From the NCBI RefSeq assembly GCF_036985595.1, contig NZ_BTPU01000027.1:1-64000 (forward strand): DNA of 64,000 bases, in the 5' to 3' direction. Positions 35,314 through 44,552 of the stretch are shown here, piece after piece. Each line of letters opens with the position of its first letter. Position 1 is the first letter of the stretch. The notes under the pieces are model-generated. The model saw nothing but the letters and a program-made list of their open reading frames with translations, had not been told where the DNA came from and searched no databases. The stretch is from Vallitalea maricola (GTDB lineage: Bacteria > Bacillota > Clostridia > Lachnospirales > Vallitaleaceae). The position numbers were made by a program, and so were the translations under genes.

Positions 35314-36720
35314 TTGATAAATGATATCCTAAAAAAAATCCCATCTATAAATGAAATTTTTGAAGACAATAAAATAAAAGAATTAGTTAACCAAAAAGGC
35401 AAAATCATTATAAAAGATATAATAATAAAGGTAACTGATAATTACAGAAATAAGATAATTTCCACTAGTTATCATAGAAAAGATGATTTTAAAAAAGAAG
35501 AGATATATAATCTTATCATTGATGAAGTTATAAAATATGCTAACTTATCAGAAAAAAAAAGATTAGGTAGAGTAATAAATGGGACAGGAATAATACTTCA
35601 TACTAACATGGGAAGAGCTCCCTTGCCAAAAAGAGCTGTAGATAAAATCAATGATGTAGCAAGTAGTTATTGCAATCTAGAATATGATTTAACTACTGGA
35701 GAACGAGGTTCTAGGTACGATAGTGTAGAAGAATTATTAATCAAGCTAACTGGTGCAGAAAGTGCCCTAATAGTTAATAATAATGCCGCAGCAGTTTTCC
35801 TATGCATTAATACTCTGGCGCTTGATAAAGAAGTAATAGTAGCTAGATCAGAACAAGTTGAAATTGGTGGCAGTTTTCGTATTCCCGAGATTGTAGAGCG
35901 AAGCGGTGCTAAGATGGTAGAAGTAGGTACCACTAATAAAACTTATACAAGAGACTATGAAAATGCTATAACAGAAGATACTAGAATATTATTAAAAGTT
36001 CATAAAAGCAATTATAAAATAGAAGGATTTACCCATGAGGTTTCAGGTGAAGAATTAGTGACACTATCTAATCAAAAAGAAATTATATCTGTAGAAGACT
36101 TAGGAAGTGGTGTATTACTGGATTTAGAAAATTTCAATCTGCCTTATGAACCTACAGTAATGGACCAAGTTAAAAAAGGGTTAGATATAATAACTTTTAG
36201 TGGAGACAAATTACTAGGAGGTCCTCAAGCAGGAATTATTGTAGGAAAAAAAGAATTCATTGAAAAAATTAAAATTAATCCACTTACAAGAATGGTTAGA
36301 ATTGATAAGATGTCCCTAATAGCATTACAAGAAGTGTTGAGTATATATATTGAAAATAAAAATGTTAATCAAAATATACCAATCATAGATATGCTGACTA
36401 AGACTTCTAAAACATTACTAGAAGAAGCGAATATATTGAAAAAGATGATGGAAGAAAAACTTGGCAATAAAATAGATATTGATATTATAGAGGAAGATGA
36501 TGCACCAGGTGGAGGTTCTTTGCCAGGCGTAGCTCTACAAGGATTTTCATTAGCAATAAGTAGTAATATAATAAGTCCTAATGAACTGCAGAATAAATTA
36601 AGAGAGAATATGATTCCAATCATATGCAAGATCAAAAATGATAAAATTATCTTAAGTATGAGAACTATAGATAAAAAAGATTATGAAATAATCGTAGATG
36701 CATTTTTGCGGTTATTATAG
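35314..36720 (+). CDS. selA: Selenocysteine synthase (L-seryl-tRNA-Sec selenium transferase)
   Basis: SelA uses PLP and selenophosphate to turn seryl-tRNA-Sec into selenocysteyl-tRNA-Sec. The PLP lysine is in FSGDKLLGGPQAG (about Lys299). The N-terminal region carries the tRNA-binding segment and the INGTGIILHTNMGRAPL motif. I start at TTG 35314, spaced eight bases from AAAGGGGG, which gives 468 residues, close to the usual size. It follows selD across a short terminator. The partner factor selB is 13.5 kb downstream, separated by a catabolic cluster. Confidence 0.94.
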   Translation: MINDILKKIPSINEIFEDNKIKELVNQKGKIIIKDIIIKVTDNYRNKIISTSYHRKDDFKKEEIYNLIIDEVIKYANLSEKKRLGRVINGTGIILHTNMGRAPLPKRAVDKINDVASSYCNLEYDLTTGERGSRYDSVEELLIKLTGAESALIVNNNAAAVFLCINTLALDKEVIVARSEQVEIGGSFRIPEIVERSGAKMVEVGTTNKTYTRDYENAITEDTRILLKVHKSNYKIEGFTHEVSGEELVTLSNQKEIISVEDLGSGVLLDLENFNLPYEPTVMDQVKKGLDIITFSGDKLLGGPQAGIIVGKKEFIEKIKINPLTRMVRIDKMSLIALQEVLSIYIENKNVNQNIPIIDMLTKTSKTLLEEANILKKMMEEKLGNKIDIDIIEEDDAPGGGSLPGVALQGFSLAISSNIISPNELQNKLRENMIPIICKIKNDKIILSMRTIDKKDYEIIVDAFLRLL

Positions 36721-36725
36721 AAGGT

Positions 36726-36763
36726 GAATGCTATACCATTTGTTATTAAGTGGTATAGCATTC
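36726..36763. terminator. Palindrome after selA
   Basis: GAATGCTATACCA (36726-36738) pairs perfectly with TGGTATAGCATTC (36751-36763). There is no T run. The arm differs at one base from TGGTATAGTATTC in the palindrome after selB (52179-52252). It probably ends the selA transcript, just before the next promoter. Confidence 0.6.
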
Positions 36764-36766
36764 GTC

Positions 36767-36795
36767 TTGACACGAGAACTTTTCCAGAATATAAT
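36767..36795 (+). promoter_or_regulatory. Consensus promoter of the first ETF pair
   Basis: TTGACA (36767-36772), a 17-base spacer and TATAAT (36790-36795) form a perfect sigma-A promoter 45 bases before the etfB-like ATG. It directly follows the palindrome after selA, which might act as an upstream barrier. Confidence 0.85.
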
Positions 36796-36840
36796 CAGCT
36801 TGAAAGCATTATATTTAGAAAGGAGTGTTAGCAGTAAAAT

Positions 36841-37629
36841 ATGAAAATAGCAGTATGTGTTAAACAAGTGCCTAATAGTCAAGATAAGGGCATGGATTTT
36901 CAAACAGGAAATCTAGATAGGAAAATCTTAGGTGTCACAACGAATCCTTATGATCTTGTAGCAGTTGAAACGGCGCTTAGAGTAAAGGAGCATTTGACAG
37001 ATTCAAGGCTAGACGTTTTTACTATGGGTCCAACACGGGCAGAAAAAACCATTAGAGAGTGCTATGCTCTAGGGGCTGATGGTGGCTATCTCATTAGTGA
37101 TAAAGCTTTTTCTGGTTCTGATGTACTTGCAACAGCCTATACTATAGCTAAATCCATTGAAGGTGTAGATGATTATGATTTGATTATCTGCGGTAAACAA
37201 ACAACTGATGGTGATACGGGTCAAGTTGGAGCATCCATATCCGTAAGATTAGATATTCCCTATATTGGAAATGTGGTTGAGATTGTAAAGGTTAACCAAG
37301 ACTATGTTATCGTTAAGCAAGATCTAGGAACGAAAGTACAGACTGTGAAATGTCCTCTACCCTGTTTGATGGCTGTGGAAAAGGATATATATGTTCCTAG
37401 GCTAGCATCACTCAAATTAAAGATACAAGCCAAGAAGAAGGAAGTATTTCCCTTGAGATTTAATGATAATTATGATCAAAATTCAATTGGTGCTAAAGGT
37501 TCACCAACAAAGGTTCGAAAAGTATATACTAAGAAGGTAACTGAAAAAAGCAATGTTCTAAATGTTTCAGTTAAAGATGCTAAAAAAATAATATATGACG
37601 GATTGGGTATTAAAAATGATGAAAAATAG
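36841..37629 (+). CDS. Electron transfer flavoprotein beta subunit, first pair
   Basis: EtfB-type protein of 262 residues. The canonical nucleotide-binding stretch CGKQTTDGDTGQVGASI is intact, which suits FAD binding in the bifurcating-type ETF. The ending GLKGSPTKV-like motif is present as GAKGSPTKVRK. It starts a transcription unit with its partner and lies at the head of the ygc-like catabolic cluster. It probably takes electrons from one of the FAD oxidases nearby and may couple them to NAD, as in clostridial lactate dehydrogenase/ETF complexes. That coupling is inference. Confidence 0.88.
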   Translation: MKIAVCVKQVPNSQDKGMDFQTGNLDRKILGVTTNPYDLVAVETALRVKEHLTDSRLDVFTMGPTRAEKTIRECYALGADGGYLISDKAFSGSDVLATAYTIAKSIEGVDDYDLIICGKQTTDGDTGQVGASISVRLDIPYIGNVVEIVKVNQDYVIVKQDLGTKVQTVKCPLPCLMAVEKDIYVPRLASLKLKIQAKKKEVFPLRFNDNYDQNSIGAKGSPTKVRKVYTKKVTEKSNVLNVSVKDAKKIIYDGLGIKNDEK

Positions 37630-38554
37630 TGTATTAATATTAATTGAAAATGATAATGAACATGTAAATCAAGTGGTGTATCAAATCGTACAAAAATCAC
37701 TAGAACTTAAGATGGATAACATTTATGGTGTCTGTATCACAAAGAGTATTAATAAACTGGAAAAGGAACTTTCGTTACTTCCTTTTGACAAAATTGTCTA
37801 TTATGAAGGTTATGGGAATTTTGATTCCAAAATCTATGCAGACTGTTTTGTTGATGCTGTCGGATTATTTAGACCAACTGTTTCCCTTATTGGTGGTACA
37901 CCTATAGGTAAATCAACTGCTGCATTGACCAGTGGTATATTAAAGACTGGGTTAACAGCAGATTGTACAGAGCTTCAAATGGATGATGAAGGAAAATTAA
38001 TTCAAATAAGACCTGCCTTTGGAGGTAATGTGATTGCAGAAATCATTACAGAATCTGCCCGCCCTCAAATGGCAACCATAAGACCTAATACTTTTCCAGC
38101 ATATGAGGGACAAGTTAAGCATAATCCTGCATTCATTAGTGGTACGATTTCATCAAAAAGTCCTTTTGAAATTATTAATACAACACTTAAGAAAAGTACC
38201 AAAAAAATCTCAGACTATGATATTGTGGTAGTTGTTGGTAATGGAATTAAGAACAAAAAGGATATTCAGATGTTTGAGTCATTTGCTGAACGTATTGGAG
38301 GTATTTTAGGTAGTACAAGAGCCCTTGTGGAGAGAGGTATAATGCCTGCAGATAGACAAATTGGACTTTCGGGTAGTTATATTAGTCCAAAAGTGTTAAT
38401 TACCTTTGGGGTTTCGGGCTCTATACAATTTCTTTCAGGAATAAGAAATGCTGATACGATTATTGCTGTAAATACAGATAAAGACTGTAGAATGTTTAGT
38501 GTTGCTCATTATCCAATTTTAGCTGATATATATGAAATTGGTAAAATTATATAA
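37616..38554 (+). CDS. Electron transfer flavoprotein alpha subunit, first pair
   Basis: EtfA-type protein of 312 residues. The C-terminal FAD domain shows GSTRALVERGIMPADRQIGLSG and ITFGVSGSIQFLSGI, in place of the more usual TGKxVxP and GISGAIQH. The His that contacts FAD in many ETFs is replaced by Phe. I start at ATG 37616, 14 bases inside the previous gene. The two genes are thus translationally coupled and should form a heterodimer. The next gene has its own promoter 20 bases after this stop. Confidence 0.86.
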   Translation: MMKNSVLILIENDNEHVNQVVYQIVQKSLELKMDNIYGVCITKSINKLEKELSLLPFDKIVYYEGYGNFDSKIYADCFVDAVGLFRPTVSLIGGTPIGKSTAALTSGILKTGLTADCTELQMDDEGKLIQIRPAFGGNVIAEIITESARPQMATIRPNTFPAYEGQVKHNPAFISGTISSKSPFEIINTTLKKSTKKISDYDIVVVVGNGIKNKKDIQMFESFAERIGGILGSTRALVERGIMPADRQIGLSGSYISPKVLITFGVSGSIQFLSGIRNADTIIAVNTDKDCRMFSVAHYPILADIYEIGKII

Positions 38555-38574
38555 AAAGAATATTGGAATATCCC

Positions 38575-38603
38575 TTGACAACAGCAATATGCTATGATAA
38601 ACT
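38575..38603 (+). promoter_or_regulatory. Promoter of the ygcW-like operon
   Basis: TTGACA (38575-38580), a 17-base spacer and TAAACT (38598-38603). It lies about 160 bases upstream of the SDR gene and so creates a long leader that holds a terminator. Confidence 0.7.
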
Positions 38604-38611
38604 TTTGATAA

Positions 38612-38696
38612 GATTACTAGAGAGCAGAGAAAAGTAATCAAATTTAACAAAATGACACGTTTTGTCGTGTTCTATTTGTGGAATTTGGTTTTTTTT
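38612..38696 (+). terminator. Leader hairpin and terminator, probable antitermination target
   Basis: The leader RNA first forms GATTACT/AGTAATC (38612-38618 with 38633-38639). A long interrupted hairpin follows, with arms CAAATT, ACAAA and ACACG (38639-38659) pairing with CGTGT, TTTGT and AATTTG (38666-38687), then eight T (38689-38696). It is a Rho-independent terminator ahead of the SDR gene, not after a gene. The two hairpins share C38639. The cluster encodes a GlpP-type antiterminator, so this is a likely target. Confidence 0.75.
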
Positions 38697-38761
38697 ATGC
38701 TCTCTTTTCTTTTGTTCAAAATTTCTAAATAATAAAAATATAAAATATGGAGGTAGTATTT

Positions 38762-39547
38762 ATGAGTACAAGTATAAGCGATTTTTCACTTGATTTCTTT
38801 TCACTAAAGGGTAAGAATGCAATTGTTACTGGAGGAAATACTGGTTTAGGTCAAACTTTTGCTTTGGCACTTGCAAAAGCAGGAGCTAATGTTTTTATAC
38901 CAAGTCTCATGGAAGATGATGGTACTACTCAAAAATTAATTGAAGAAGCAGGACAAAAAATGTCTTTTATGCAAGTTGATATTACAGAAGATGGAGCTCC
39001 AAAGCGTATCATTGATGCTTGTGTTGAAACCTTTGGTTCTATAGATATTCTTGTGAATTCAGCAGGATTATGTATCAATATTGAAGATGTAACAAAGTTT
39101 ACAAGAAAAGAATGGGATAAGATGTTAGCTGTCAATTTAACCGCAGCCTTTGAATTAGCTCACGAAGCAGCTAAGTATATGATTCCTCAACGATCAGGAA
39201 AAATCATTAACATTGGCTCTATGTTCTCCTATCTTGGAGGTCAGTGGTCACCAGCTTATGCAACAACAAAAACAGGTTTATTGGGCTTCACAAAAGCATA
39301 TTGTGATGAATTAGCTCAGTTTAATATTCAAGTTAATGGTATCGCACCAGGTTATTATGCAACAGAATTAACAACTGCAACAAGGTCAAATCCAGAGACA
39401 AATAAGCGTGTACTTGATCATATTCCAGCCAATAGATGGGGAGAGAAACAAGACTTAATGGGAACTTGTGTTTTCTTGGCAAGTAGGGCTTCTGATTATG
39501 TTAATGGAGCAATGCTCAATGTTGATGGCGGCTATTTAGTTAGATAA
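38762..39547 (+). CDS. ygcW: YgcW-like short-chain dehydrogenase/reductase
   Basis: This NAD(P)-dependent oxidoreductase of 261 residues has the cofactor loop TGGNTGLGQ, the NSAG motif, the catalytic Ser (IGSMFSYLGGQWSPAYATTK) and the Tyr-x3-Lys pair. It closely resembles E. coli YgcW in the segments DFFSLKGKNAIVTGG, FSYLGGQWSPAY and LDHIPANRWG. The family includes gluconate 5-dehydrogenase and 2-deoxy-D-gluconate 3-dehydrogenase, so an oxidised sugar or polyol is the likely substrate. I start at 38762 after GGAGGT. It is the first gene of the operon. Confidence 0.88.
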   Translation: MSTSISDFSLDFFSLKGKNAIVTGGNTGLGQTFALALAKAGANVFIPSLMEDDGTTQKLIEEAGQKMSFMQVDITEDGAPKRIIDACVETFGSIDILVNSAGLCINIEDVTKFTRKEWDKMLAVNLTAAFELAHEAAKYMIPQRSGKIINIGSMFSYLGGQWSPAYATTKTGLLGFTKAYCDELAQFNIQVNGIAPGYYATELTTATRSNPETNKRVLDHIPANRWGEKQDLMGTCVFLASRASDYVNGAMLNVDGGYLVR

Positions 39548-39594
39548 CATGACATAGAATAATGATGATTGGATTTTAAGGAGGAAATTATATT

Positions 39595-41034
39595 ATGAAC
39601 GTATCAAAAGAGCAAATCATAGATTTTCTTACTGGCGTAGTAGGGGAAGGAAATGTTATAACAGAACAGGAAGTTTTAGTAGAAAGTAGCTTGGATCGAT
39701 TTAGAAGATATGAAAAATATCATGGTAGACAAAGTGATTATATGCCAAGTTGTGTTTGTAAAGTCCATTCAGCTGAGGAAGTATCAGAAATTCTTAAATA
39801 TGCTAATGAAAATGGTGTTCCTGTAATACCAAGAACCGGTGAATCTGCAACTGAAGGTGGTCTTGAAGTCGTTGTAGAAAACACAATTGTTCTTGATGGT
39901 AGTGAGATGAATGAAATCATTGAAATCAGTGAAGAAAACATGCTGGCAACAGTAGCTTGTGGTGTACCATTGGAAGTTCTTGAAAATAAATTAAGAGAAA
40001 AAGGTTATACAACAGGACATTCACCACAGTCCAAGCCTTTAGCACAATTTGGAGGACTTGTAGCAACAAGAAGTATTGGTCAGTTTTCAACATTGTATGG
40101 TGGTATTGAAGATATGGTTGTTGGTCTTGAGGCAGTATTTCCAAATGGTAAAATCTGCAAAATTAAAAATGTTCCAAGACGTGCAGCGGGTCCAGATATT
40201 CGCCACATCATTATTGGAAACGAAGGGTCAATATGTTTTATTACTGAAGTGACCGTTAAGATATTCAAATATCATCCAGAAAACAATCAATTCATGGGAT
40301 TCTTGCTGGACGATATGAGATTAGGCTTCAGTATTCTTAGAGAAGTCATGGTTGAAGGATATAAACCTTCTGTTGCAAGACTTTATGATGAAGAAGATGG
40401 TGATTATCATTTCTCACACTTTGCAGATGGACGCTGTGTTCTAATTTTTGTTGCAGAGGGTAATAAGCATCTTGCAAAAGCTACTGCTGAAGGCATTAGA
40501 GAGATATTATCCAAATATAGTGAATTGGAAGAAGTTGATCCAAAGCTTATTGAAAACTGGTTCAATCACCTTAACTGGGATCCACAGTCATTGATTGACG
40601 AGAGAAAAGAAACACTTGAAACCAATAATATTTGTCATACAACTGAAATTTCAGGTAACTGGGACGTTATTTGCGACATATTTGAAGCAGGTAAGAAGAG
40701 AATTAAAGAGAATTTTCCAGATGTAACACTTATGGGAGGACATTCTTCACATAGTTATTTAAACGGAACCAACATGTATTTCGTATACTTCTATAATGTA
40801 GAATGCCCTGTTGAAGAAGAATTAAAGACATACCACTTAGCTATTAAGGAAATACTTGTGGAGGAGACACTTAAGCGTGGAGGTAGTATGTGTCATCACC
40901 ATGGCGTAGGTAAGCATAGAAGTTATTGGATTAAAGATGAGTATCAATCATCCTACTATATGCTTGAGAATTTAATAGAATCTTTTGATCCAAATAACAT
41001 TATGAATCCAGGAACGATTCTTGGAAAAAAATAA
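39595..41034 (+). CDS. ygcU: YgcU-like FAD-linked oxidase
   Basis: This 479-residue flavoprotein of the GlcD/VAO family has the FAD-binding block PVIPRTGESATEGGLE and the C-terminal FDPNNIMNPGTI. The block GYTTGHSPQSKPLAQFGG and the following GQFSTLYGGIEDMVVGLEAV match E. coli YgcU almost word for word. Its relatives oxidise 2-hydroxy acids or alkyl-glycerol-type compounds. With ETF genes in the cluster, ETF is the probable electron acceptor. It lies 48 bases after the SDR. Confidence 0.9.
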   Translation: MNVSKEQIIDFLTGVVGEGNVITEQEVLVESSLDRFRRYEKYHGRQSDYMPSCVCKVHSAEEVSEILKYANENGVPVIPRTGESATEGGLEVVVENTIVLDGSEMNEIIEISEENMLATVACGVPLEVLENKLREKGYTTGHSPQSKPLAQFGGLVATRSIGQFSTLYGGIEDMVVGLEAVFPNGKICKIKNVPRRAAGPDIRHIIIGNEGSICFITEVTVKIFKYHPENNQFMGFLLDDMRLGFSILREVMVEGYKPSVARLYDEEDGDYHFSHFADGRCVLIFVAEGNKHLAKATAEGIREILSKYSELEEVDPKLIENWFNHLNWDPQSLIDERKETLETNNICHTTEISGNWDVICDIFEAGKKRIKENFPDVTLMGGHSSHSYLNGTNMYFVYFYNVECPVEEELKTYHLAIKEILVEETLKRGGSMCHHHGVGKHRSYWIKDEYQSSYYMLENLIESFDPNNIMNPGTILGKK

Positions 41035-41059
41035 ATCAATGTCATAAGGAGATGAAATT

Positions 41060-42340
41060 ATGAAAAAAAGCACAAGAAAATGGATAACTGTCGCAATCCT
41101 TGCAACTGCTGCCGGTATCATTTTTGAGTTGCCTTATATGCGGTACACATTTTACGATCCGCTAAGAGAGGGACTTGGATTAACCCATGAGCAATTTGGG
41201 GAACTAATGAGTTTTTATGGTACATTGGCATTCATTTTCTATTTGCCTGGGGGTTGGTTGGCAGATAGACTCTCTCACAAATATTTATTAGGATTTTCTT
41301 TGGTAGGAACGGGTCTTGGGGGATTTTATCTATCAACATGGCCAGATTTTGGTTCTGCAAAAATACTCTTTGCATTTTGGGGGATTACATCAATTTTCAC
41401 TTTTTGGGCAACCTTATTAAAAGCAACAAGTATGCTGGGTGATAAGAGTGAACAAGGTAAGCTTTTTTCTTTAACTGAAGGTGGTAGGGGGATCATTACT
41501 TCAGTTATGGCACTTATCGCAACGGCTATGATTGCAAGATTTGGAGGCAGTCCAGGAGAGTTTGTTTTCGTATTATACTTATACTCCGCTGTATGTATTT
41601 TAGTTGGTATATTAGCAATTATATTTGTACCACATAATAAGATTCCTGCTGAGGAAAGAGAAAATGGTATGAATGTTATTAAGGACATGATAGAAGTTGC
41701 AAAAATGCCTATTACTTGGTTACTTGCAATATGTATATTTTCTATTTATACCGTTTATACCACATCAAGTTACTTTACACCCTACATGACAGAAGTATTT
41801 GGAGTTTCAGCAGCAACTGCCGCTTTAGTTGCCACTTTTAAGAATCATCTTTTTAGACCAATATCAGGTATTGTAGGAACAGCTCTTACCAATAAAACTG
41901 GGTCATCTATACCATCAATGAAAATAAGTGTTGTTTTCTTGACAGCTCTTATAGTTATAACATTGGTATTACCGGTATCAACAGCATTATTATTTGTTAT
42001 TAGTATTGTTATTGGGCTTATTGGATTAATGACATTTGTATTAAGAGGTCTTTATTTCGCACCAGTTGGTGAAGTTGGAACGCCTAAACGATTACTTGGA
42101 GCGGCAATGGGTCTTATTTCAACAATAGCATTTACTTCGGATATGTTCAATTTTAAAATAGTTGGTAGAATTCTTGATAATAATCCAGGAATAAGTGGTT
42201 ATAAGATGGTATTTGTCTACATTATCGTATTATTAGTTATTGCTTTCGTTTCATTAATTTTCTTAAAAAGGGCATCAGACAATGCCATAAGCAGTAATGA
42301 AGAAAGCGAAAAAGAAGAAGCAGTCGAAAAAGTTGTATAA
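41060..42340 (+). CDS. MFS transporter, YqcE/YihN type
   Basis: This permease of 426 residues has about 12 membrane segments. The family signature GGWLADRLSHK between helices 2 and 3 is present. It resembles the YqcE/YihN proteins, which in E. coli sit in the ygc and sulfoquinovose clusters, and should import the anionic or polyol substrate of the kinase and dehydrogenases encoded beside it. The direct substrate is unknown. It lies 26 bases after the YgcU-like oxidase and 12 bases before the kinase. Confidence 0.86.
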   Translation: MKKSTRKWITVAILATAAGIIFELPYMRYTFYDPLREGLGLTHEQFGELMSFYGTLAFIFYLPGGWLADRLSHKYLLGFSLVGTGLGGFYLSTWPDFGSAKILFAFWGITSIFTFWATLLKATSMLGDKSEQGKLFSLTEGGRGIITSVMALIATAMIARFGGSPGEFVFVLYLYSAVCILVGILAIIFVPHNKIPAEERENGMNVIKDMIEVAKMPITWLLAICIFSIYTVYTTSSYFTPYMTEVFGVSAATAALVATFKNHLFRPISGIVGTALTNKTGSSIPSMKISVVFLTALIVITLVLPVSTALLFVISIVIGLIGLMTFVLRGLYFAPVGEVGTPKRLLGAAMGLISTIAFTSDMFNFKIVGRILDNNPGISGYKMVFVYIIVLLVIAFVSLIFLKRASDNAISSNEESEKEEAVEKVV

Positions 42341-42351
42341 GGAGTGAGGAA

Positions 42352-43785
42352 ATGAATAATCAATATATTGTAGCAATAGATGGGGGTACACAAAGTACAA
42401 AAGTAGCCATTTTTGATCTACAGGGTACAGAAATTTGCTCCCATTCTGTCAGACTTCGTGAGATTGAACTCTATGAAAATGGAGTAGCATTACATCCAGA
42501 TGATGACCTTTGGGATAGTTTAATACTAGCTTGTGAAGAAATGTTTAAGAAGTTTCAAGGAGATAAAAACGATATTATTGGTGTTGGATTAGGTTCTATT
42601 AGATGTTGTAGAGCATTAGTCAAAGAAGATGGCAATTTAGCATCTCCAGTTCAAAGCTGGATGGATATACGATTATCACGACCATATGAACATGAAGACG
42701 ATAACGTAAAATATGTTACAACAACTACTGGTTATCTAACCTATAGATTAACAGGTGAAACAAAGGACACAAGAAGTAATTATGTAGGACCTTGGCCCAT
42801 TGATCCAGTTACCTTGGAATGGTATGAAGATAAAGAGAAATTTGATGCGTATACGACACCAAGAGAAATGCTTTTTGATCTAGTAGACCCTTCAAGTGTA
42901 ATGGGTTATATGACAGAGTTCGCAAGTGAAGCTACTGGTATACCAGCTGGGCTACCTGTTGTTTCAACTTCAAATGATAAGGCTGTTGAAGGATTAGGAG
43001 CAGGATTAGTAAATGATGGTACTGTACTTGTGTCATTAGGTACATACATTACATCCATGATGGTTGGTGAAAAAAATAATCAAAATACAGTCAATTATTG
43101 GACAAACCCTGGTGCTACCAAGGATGAATATCTATATGAAAGCAGCGGTATTCGCCGTGGTATGACAACAGTGACATGGATTAAAGATTTAATGGGAAGC
43201 GATGTAGTAATGGAGGCAGAAAAAAGAGGAATTTCTCCTGAAGCTTATCTGAATATATTAGCACAAGATGTACCTGTTGGATGCGACGGACTCTATACTA
43301 TTCTGGATTGGTTGTCTCCTCCAGATAAACAGTTTAAGCGCGGCATGATTATTGGTTTTAATGGAACTCACAAAGGTCCTCATATTTTCAGGTCTGTTCT
43401 TGAGGGTATTGCTTTAACCATGAAGAATAATGCTCAAGCCATGTGTGATGAATTAGGTATTGATTTAACTAATATTATTGTCAGTGGTGGAGGTTCTAAT
43501 GGGGAGTTGTTCATGCAGATTTTTGCAGACGTTTTTGGTGTTCCGGCTCACCGAAATGTGATAAATGGCTCTGCAAGTATGGGAGCTGCAATCTGTACAG
43601 CCCTAGCTCTTGGTATTTATCAAGATAGAAATGAAGCTATAGAAAATATGGTAAAGCGAAGAGATACCTTTGTCCCAATTGAAAAAAATGTGCGTATTTA
43701 TAAGGAAATGAATGACAAAGTATATAAACATATAACTTCATATACAGATGATCTATTAAAAAAATCTCATGAAATATTTGGGTGA
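42352..43785 (+). CDS. ygcE: YgcE-like FGGY carbohydrate kinase
   Basis: This 477-residue kinase of the FGGY family (xylulokinase/glycerol kinase fold) has the phosphate-1 loop AIDGGTQSTKVAIFD, the SLGTY phosphate-2 motif and the adenosine motif VSGGGSNGELFMQIFAD. The segment GLGSIRCCRAL, the WSMD-like pocket (SWMDIRLSRPYEH) and INGSASMGAAI match E. coli YgcE. It probably phosphorylates the sugar or keto-sugar produced by the dehydrogenases. It overlaps the next gene by one base (TGATG), giving tight coupling. Confidence 0.9.
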   Translation: MNNQYIVAIDGGTQSTKVAIFDLQGTEICSHSVRLREIELYENGVALHPDDDLWDSLILACEEMFKKFQGDKNDIIGVGLGSIRCCRALVKEDGNLASPVQSWMDIRLSRPYEHEDDNVKYVTTTTGYLTYRLTGETKDTRSNYVGPWPIDPVTLEWYEDKEKFDAYTTPREMLFDLVDPSSVMGYMTEFASEATGIPAGLPVVSTSNDKAVEGLGAGLVNDGTVLVSLGTYITSMMVGEKNNQNTVNYWTNPGATKDEYLYESSGIRRGMTTVTWIKDLMGSDVVMEAEKRGISPEAYLNILAQDVPVGCDGLYTILDWLSPPDKQFKRGMIIGFNGTHKGPHIFRSVLEGIALTMKNNAQAMCDELGIDLTNIIVSGGGSNGELFMQIFADVFGVPAHRNVINGSASMGAAICTALALGIYQDRNEAIENMVKRRDTFVPIEKNVRIYKEMNDKVYKHITSYTDDLLKKSHEIFG

Positions 43786-44552
43786 TGAGGATGAATATTC
43801 TAAATTGCTTTAAGGTAATAGAAGATTTGGAAAAAATGACAAAAGATGACTGGCACATTGCTGGTCGTCTATTTGTTGATACATCATTTATTAAGACCAT
43901 GGTAAATGAAAGTGATGCAAGTGCTATTGAACTATCTTTACGTCTAAGAGATAGTAGTGAGGCTAATATTTTTGGAATAACAGTTACAGATAAAAAGGTG
44001 AGATCTTTTGTTAAGCAAATGTATGGATTGAAGTTTAACCAAGTTGCCGTTTGTGATAGTAAAGGTACAGATATTCGTTTTAGACCTGACCTTGTAAGCA
44101 GTATCATAGCAGATTATGCCAAAAGTATTGGAGCAGATATCATTACCTTTGGATCAAATGCTCCGAATGGCAACAATTATTTGACACCATTTTATGTAGC
44201 TGAGATGTTAAATATGATATGCATAAGCAATGTGATTAATATTGAATCAATCAGTAATCAGCAATTAGTAATTACCTATCAAGGTGATATTGGTACGATT
44301 ACAATAAAAGCTGCTGCACCAATTATTCTGATTATTGATAATGCACCTGGTACTTCTTTAAGAATTCCTACCCTAAAAGATAAGATAGAGGGAAGTAAAA
44401 AGGAAGTCTATGAGATGGATATGGAAGATTATCAAGAATCCTCTATAAAGATAATGAAGCCGTTAAAGTTAAGTACCATTGATAATTCTAGAAATTATGA
44501 AGTCATTGAGAAAGAAGAGCTGATAAAGCTTATTGAGGATAGTCGAAAATGA
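43785..44552 (+). CDS. Divergent ETF beta subunit-like protein, second pair
   Basis: This 255-residue protein has the ETF beta fold (Rossmann-like) but has diverged. The canonical D-G-D-T-x-QVG motif is replaced by SNAPNGNNYLTPFYVAEML, which removes the usual charged ligands. The C-terminal PTLKDKIEGSKKE replaces the GLKGSPT recognition loop. It resembles the YgcR-type proteins of the E. coli ygc cluster. I take the ATG at 43785, which overlaps the kinase stop. ATG 43791 is equally possible. It may bind a different cofactor or serve as a dedicated partner. Confidence 0.78.
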   Translation: MRMNILNCFKVIEDLEKMTKDDWHIAGRLFVDTSFIKTMVNESDASAIELSLRLRDSSEANIFGITVTDKKVRSFVKQMYGLKFNQVAVCDSKGTDIRFRPDLVSSIIADYAKSIGADIITFGSNAPNGNNYLTPFYVAEMLNMICISNVINIESISNQQLVITYQGDIGTITIKAAAPIILIIDNAPGTSLRIPTLKDKIEGSKKEVYEMDMEDYQESSIKIMKPLKLSTIDNSRNYEVIEKEELIKLIEDSRK

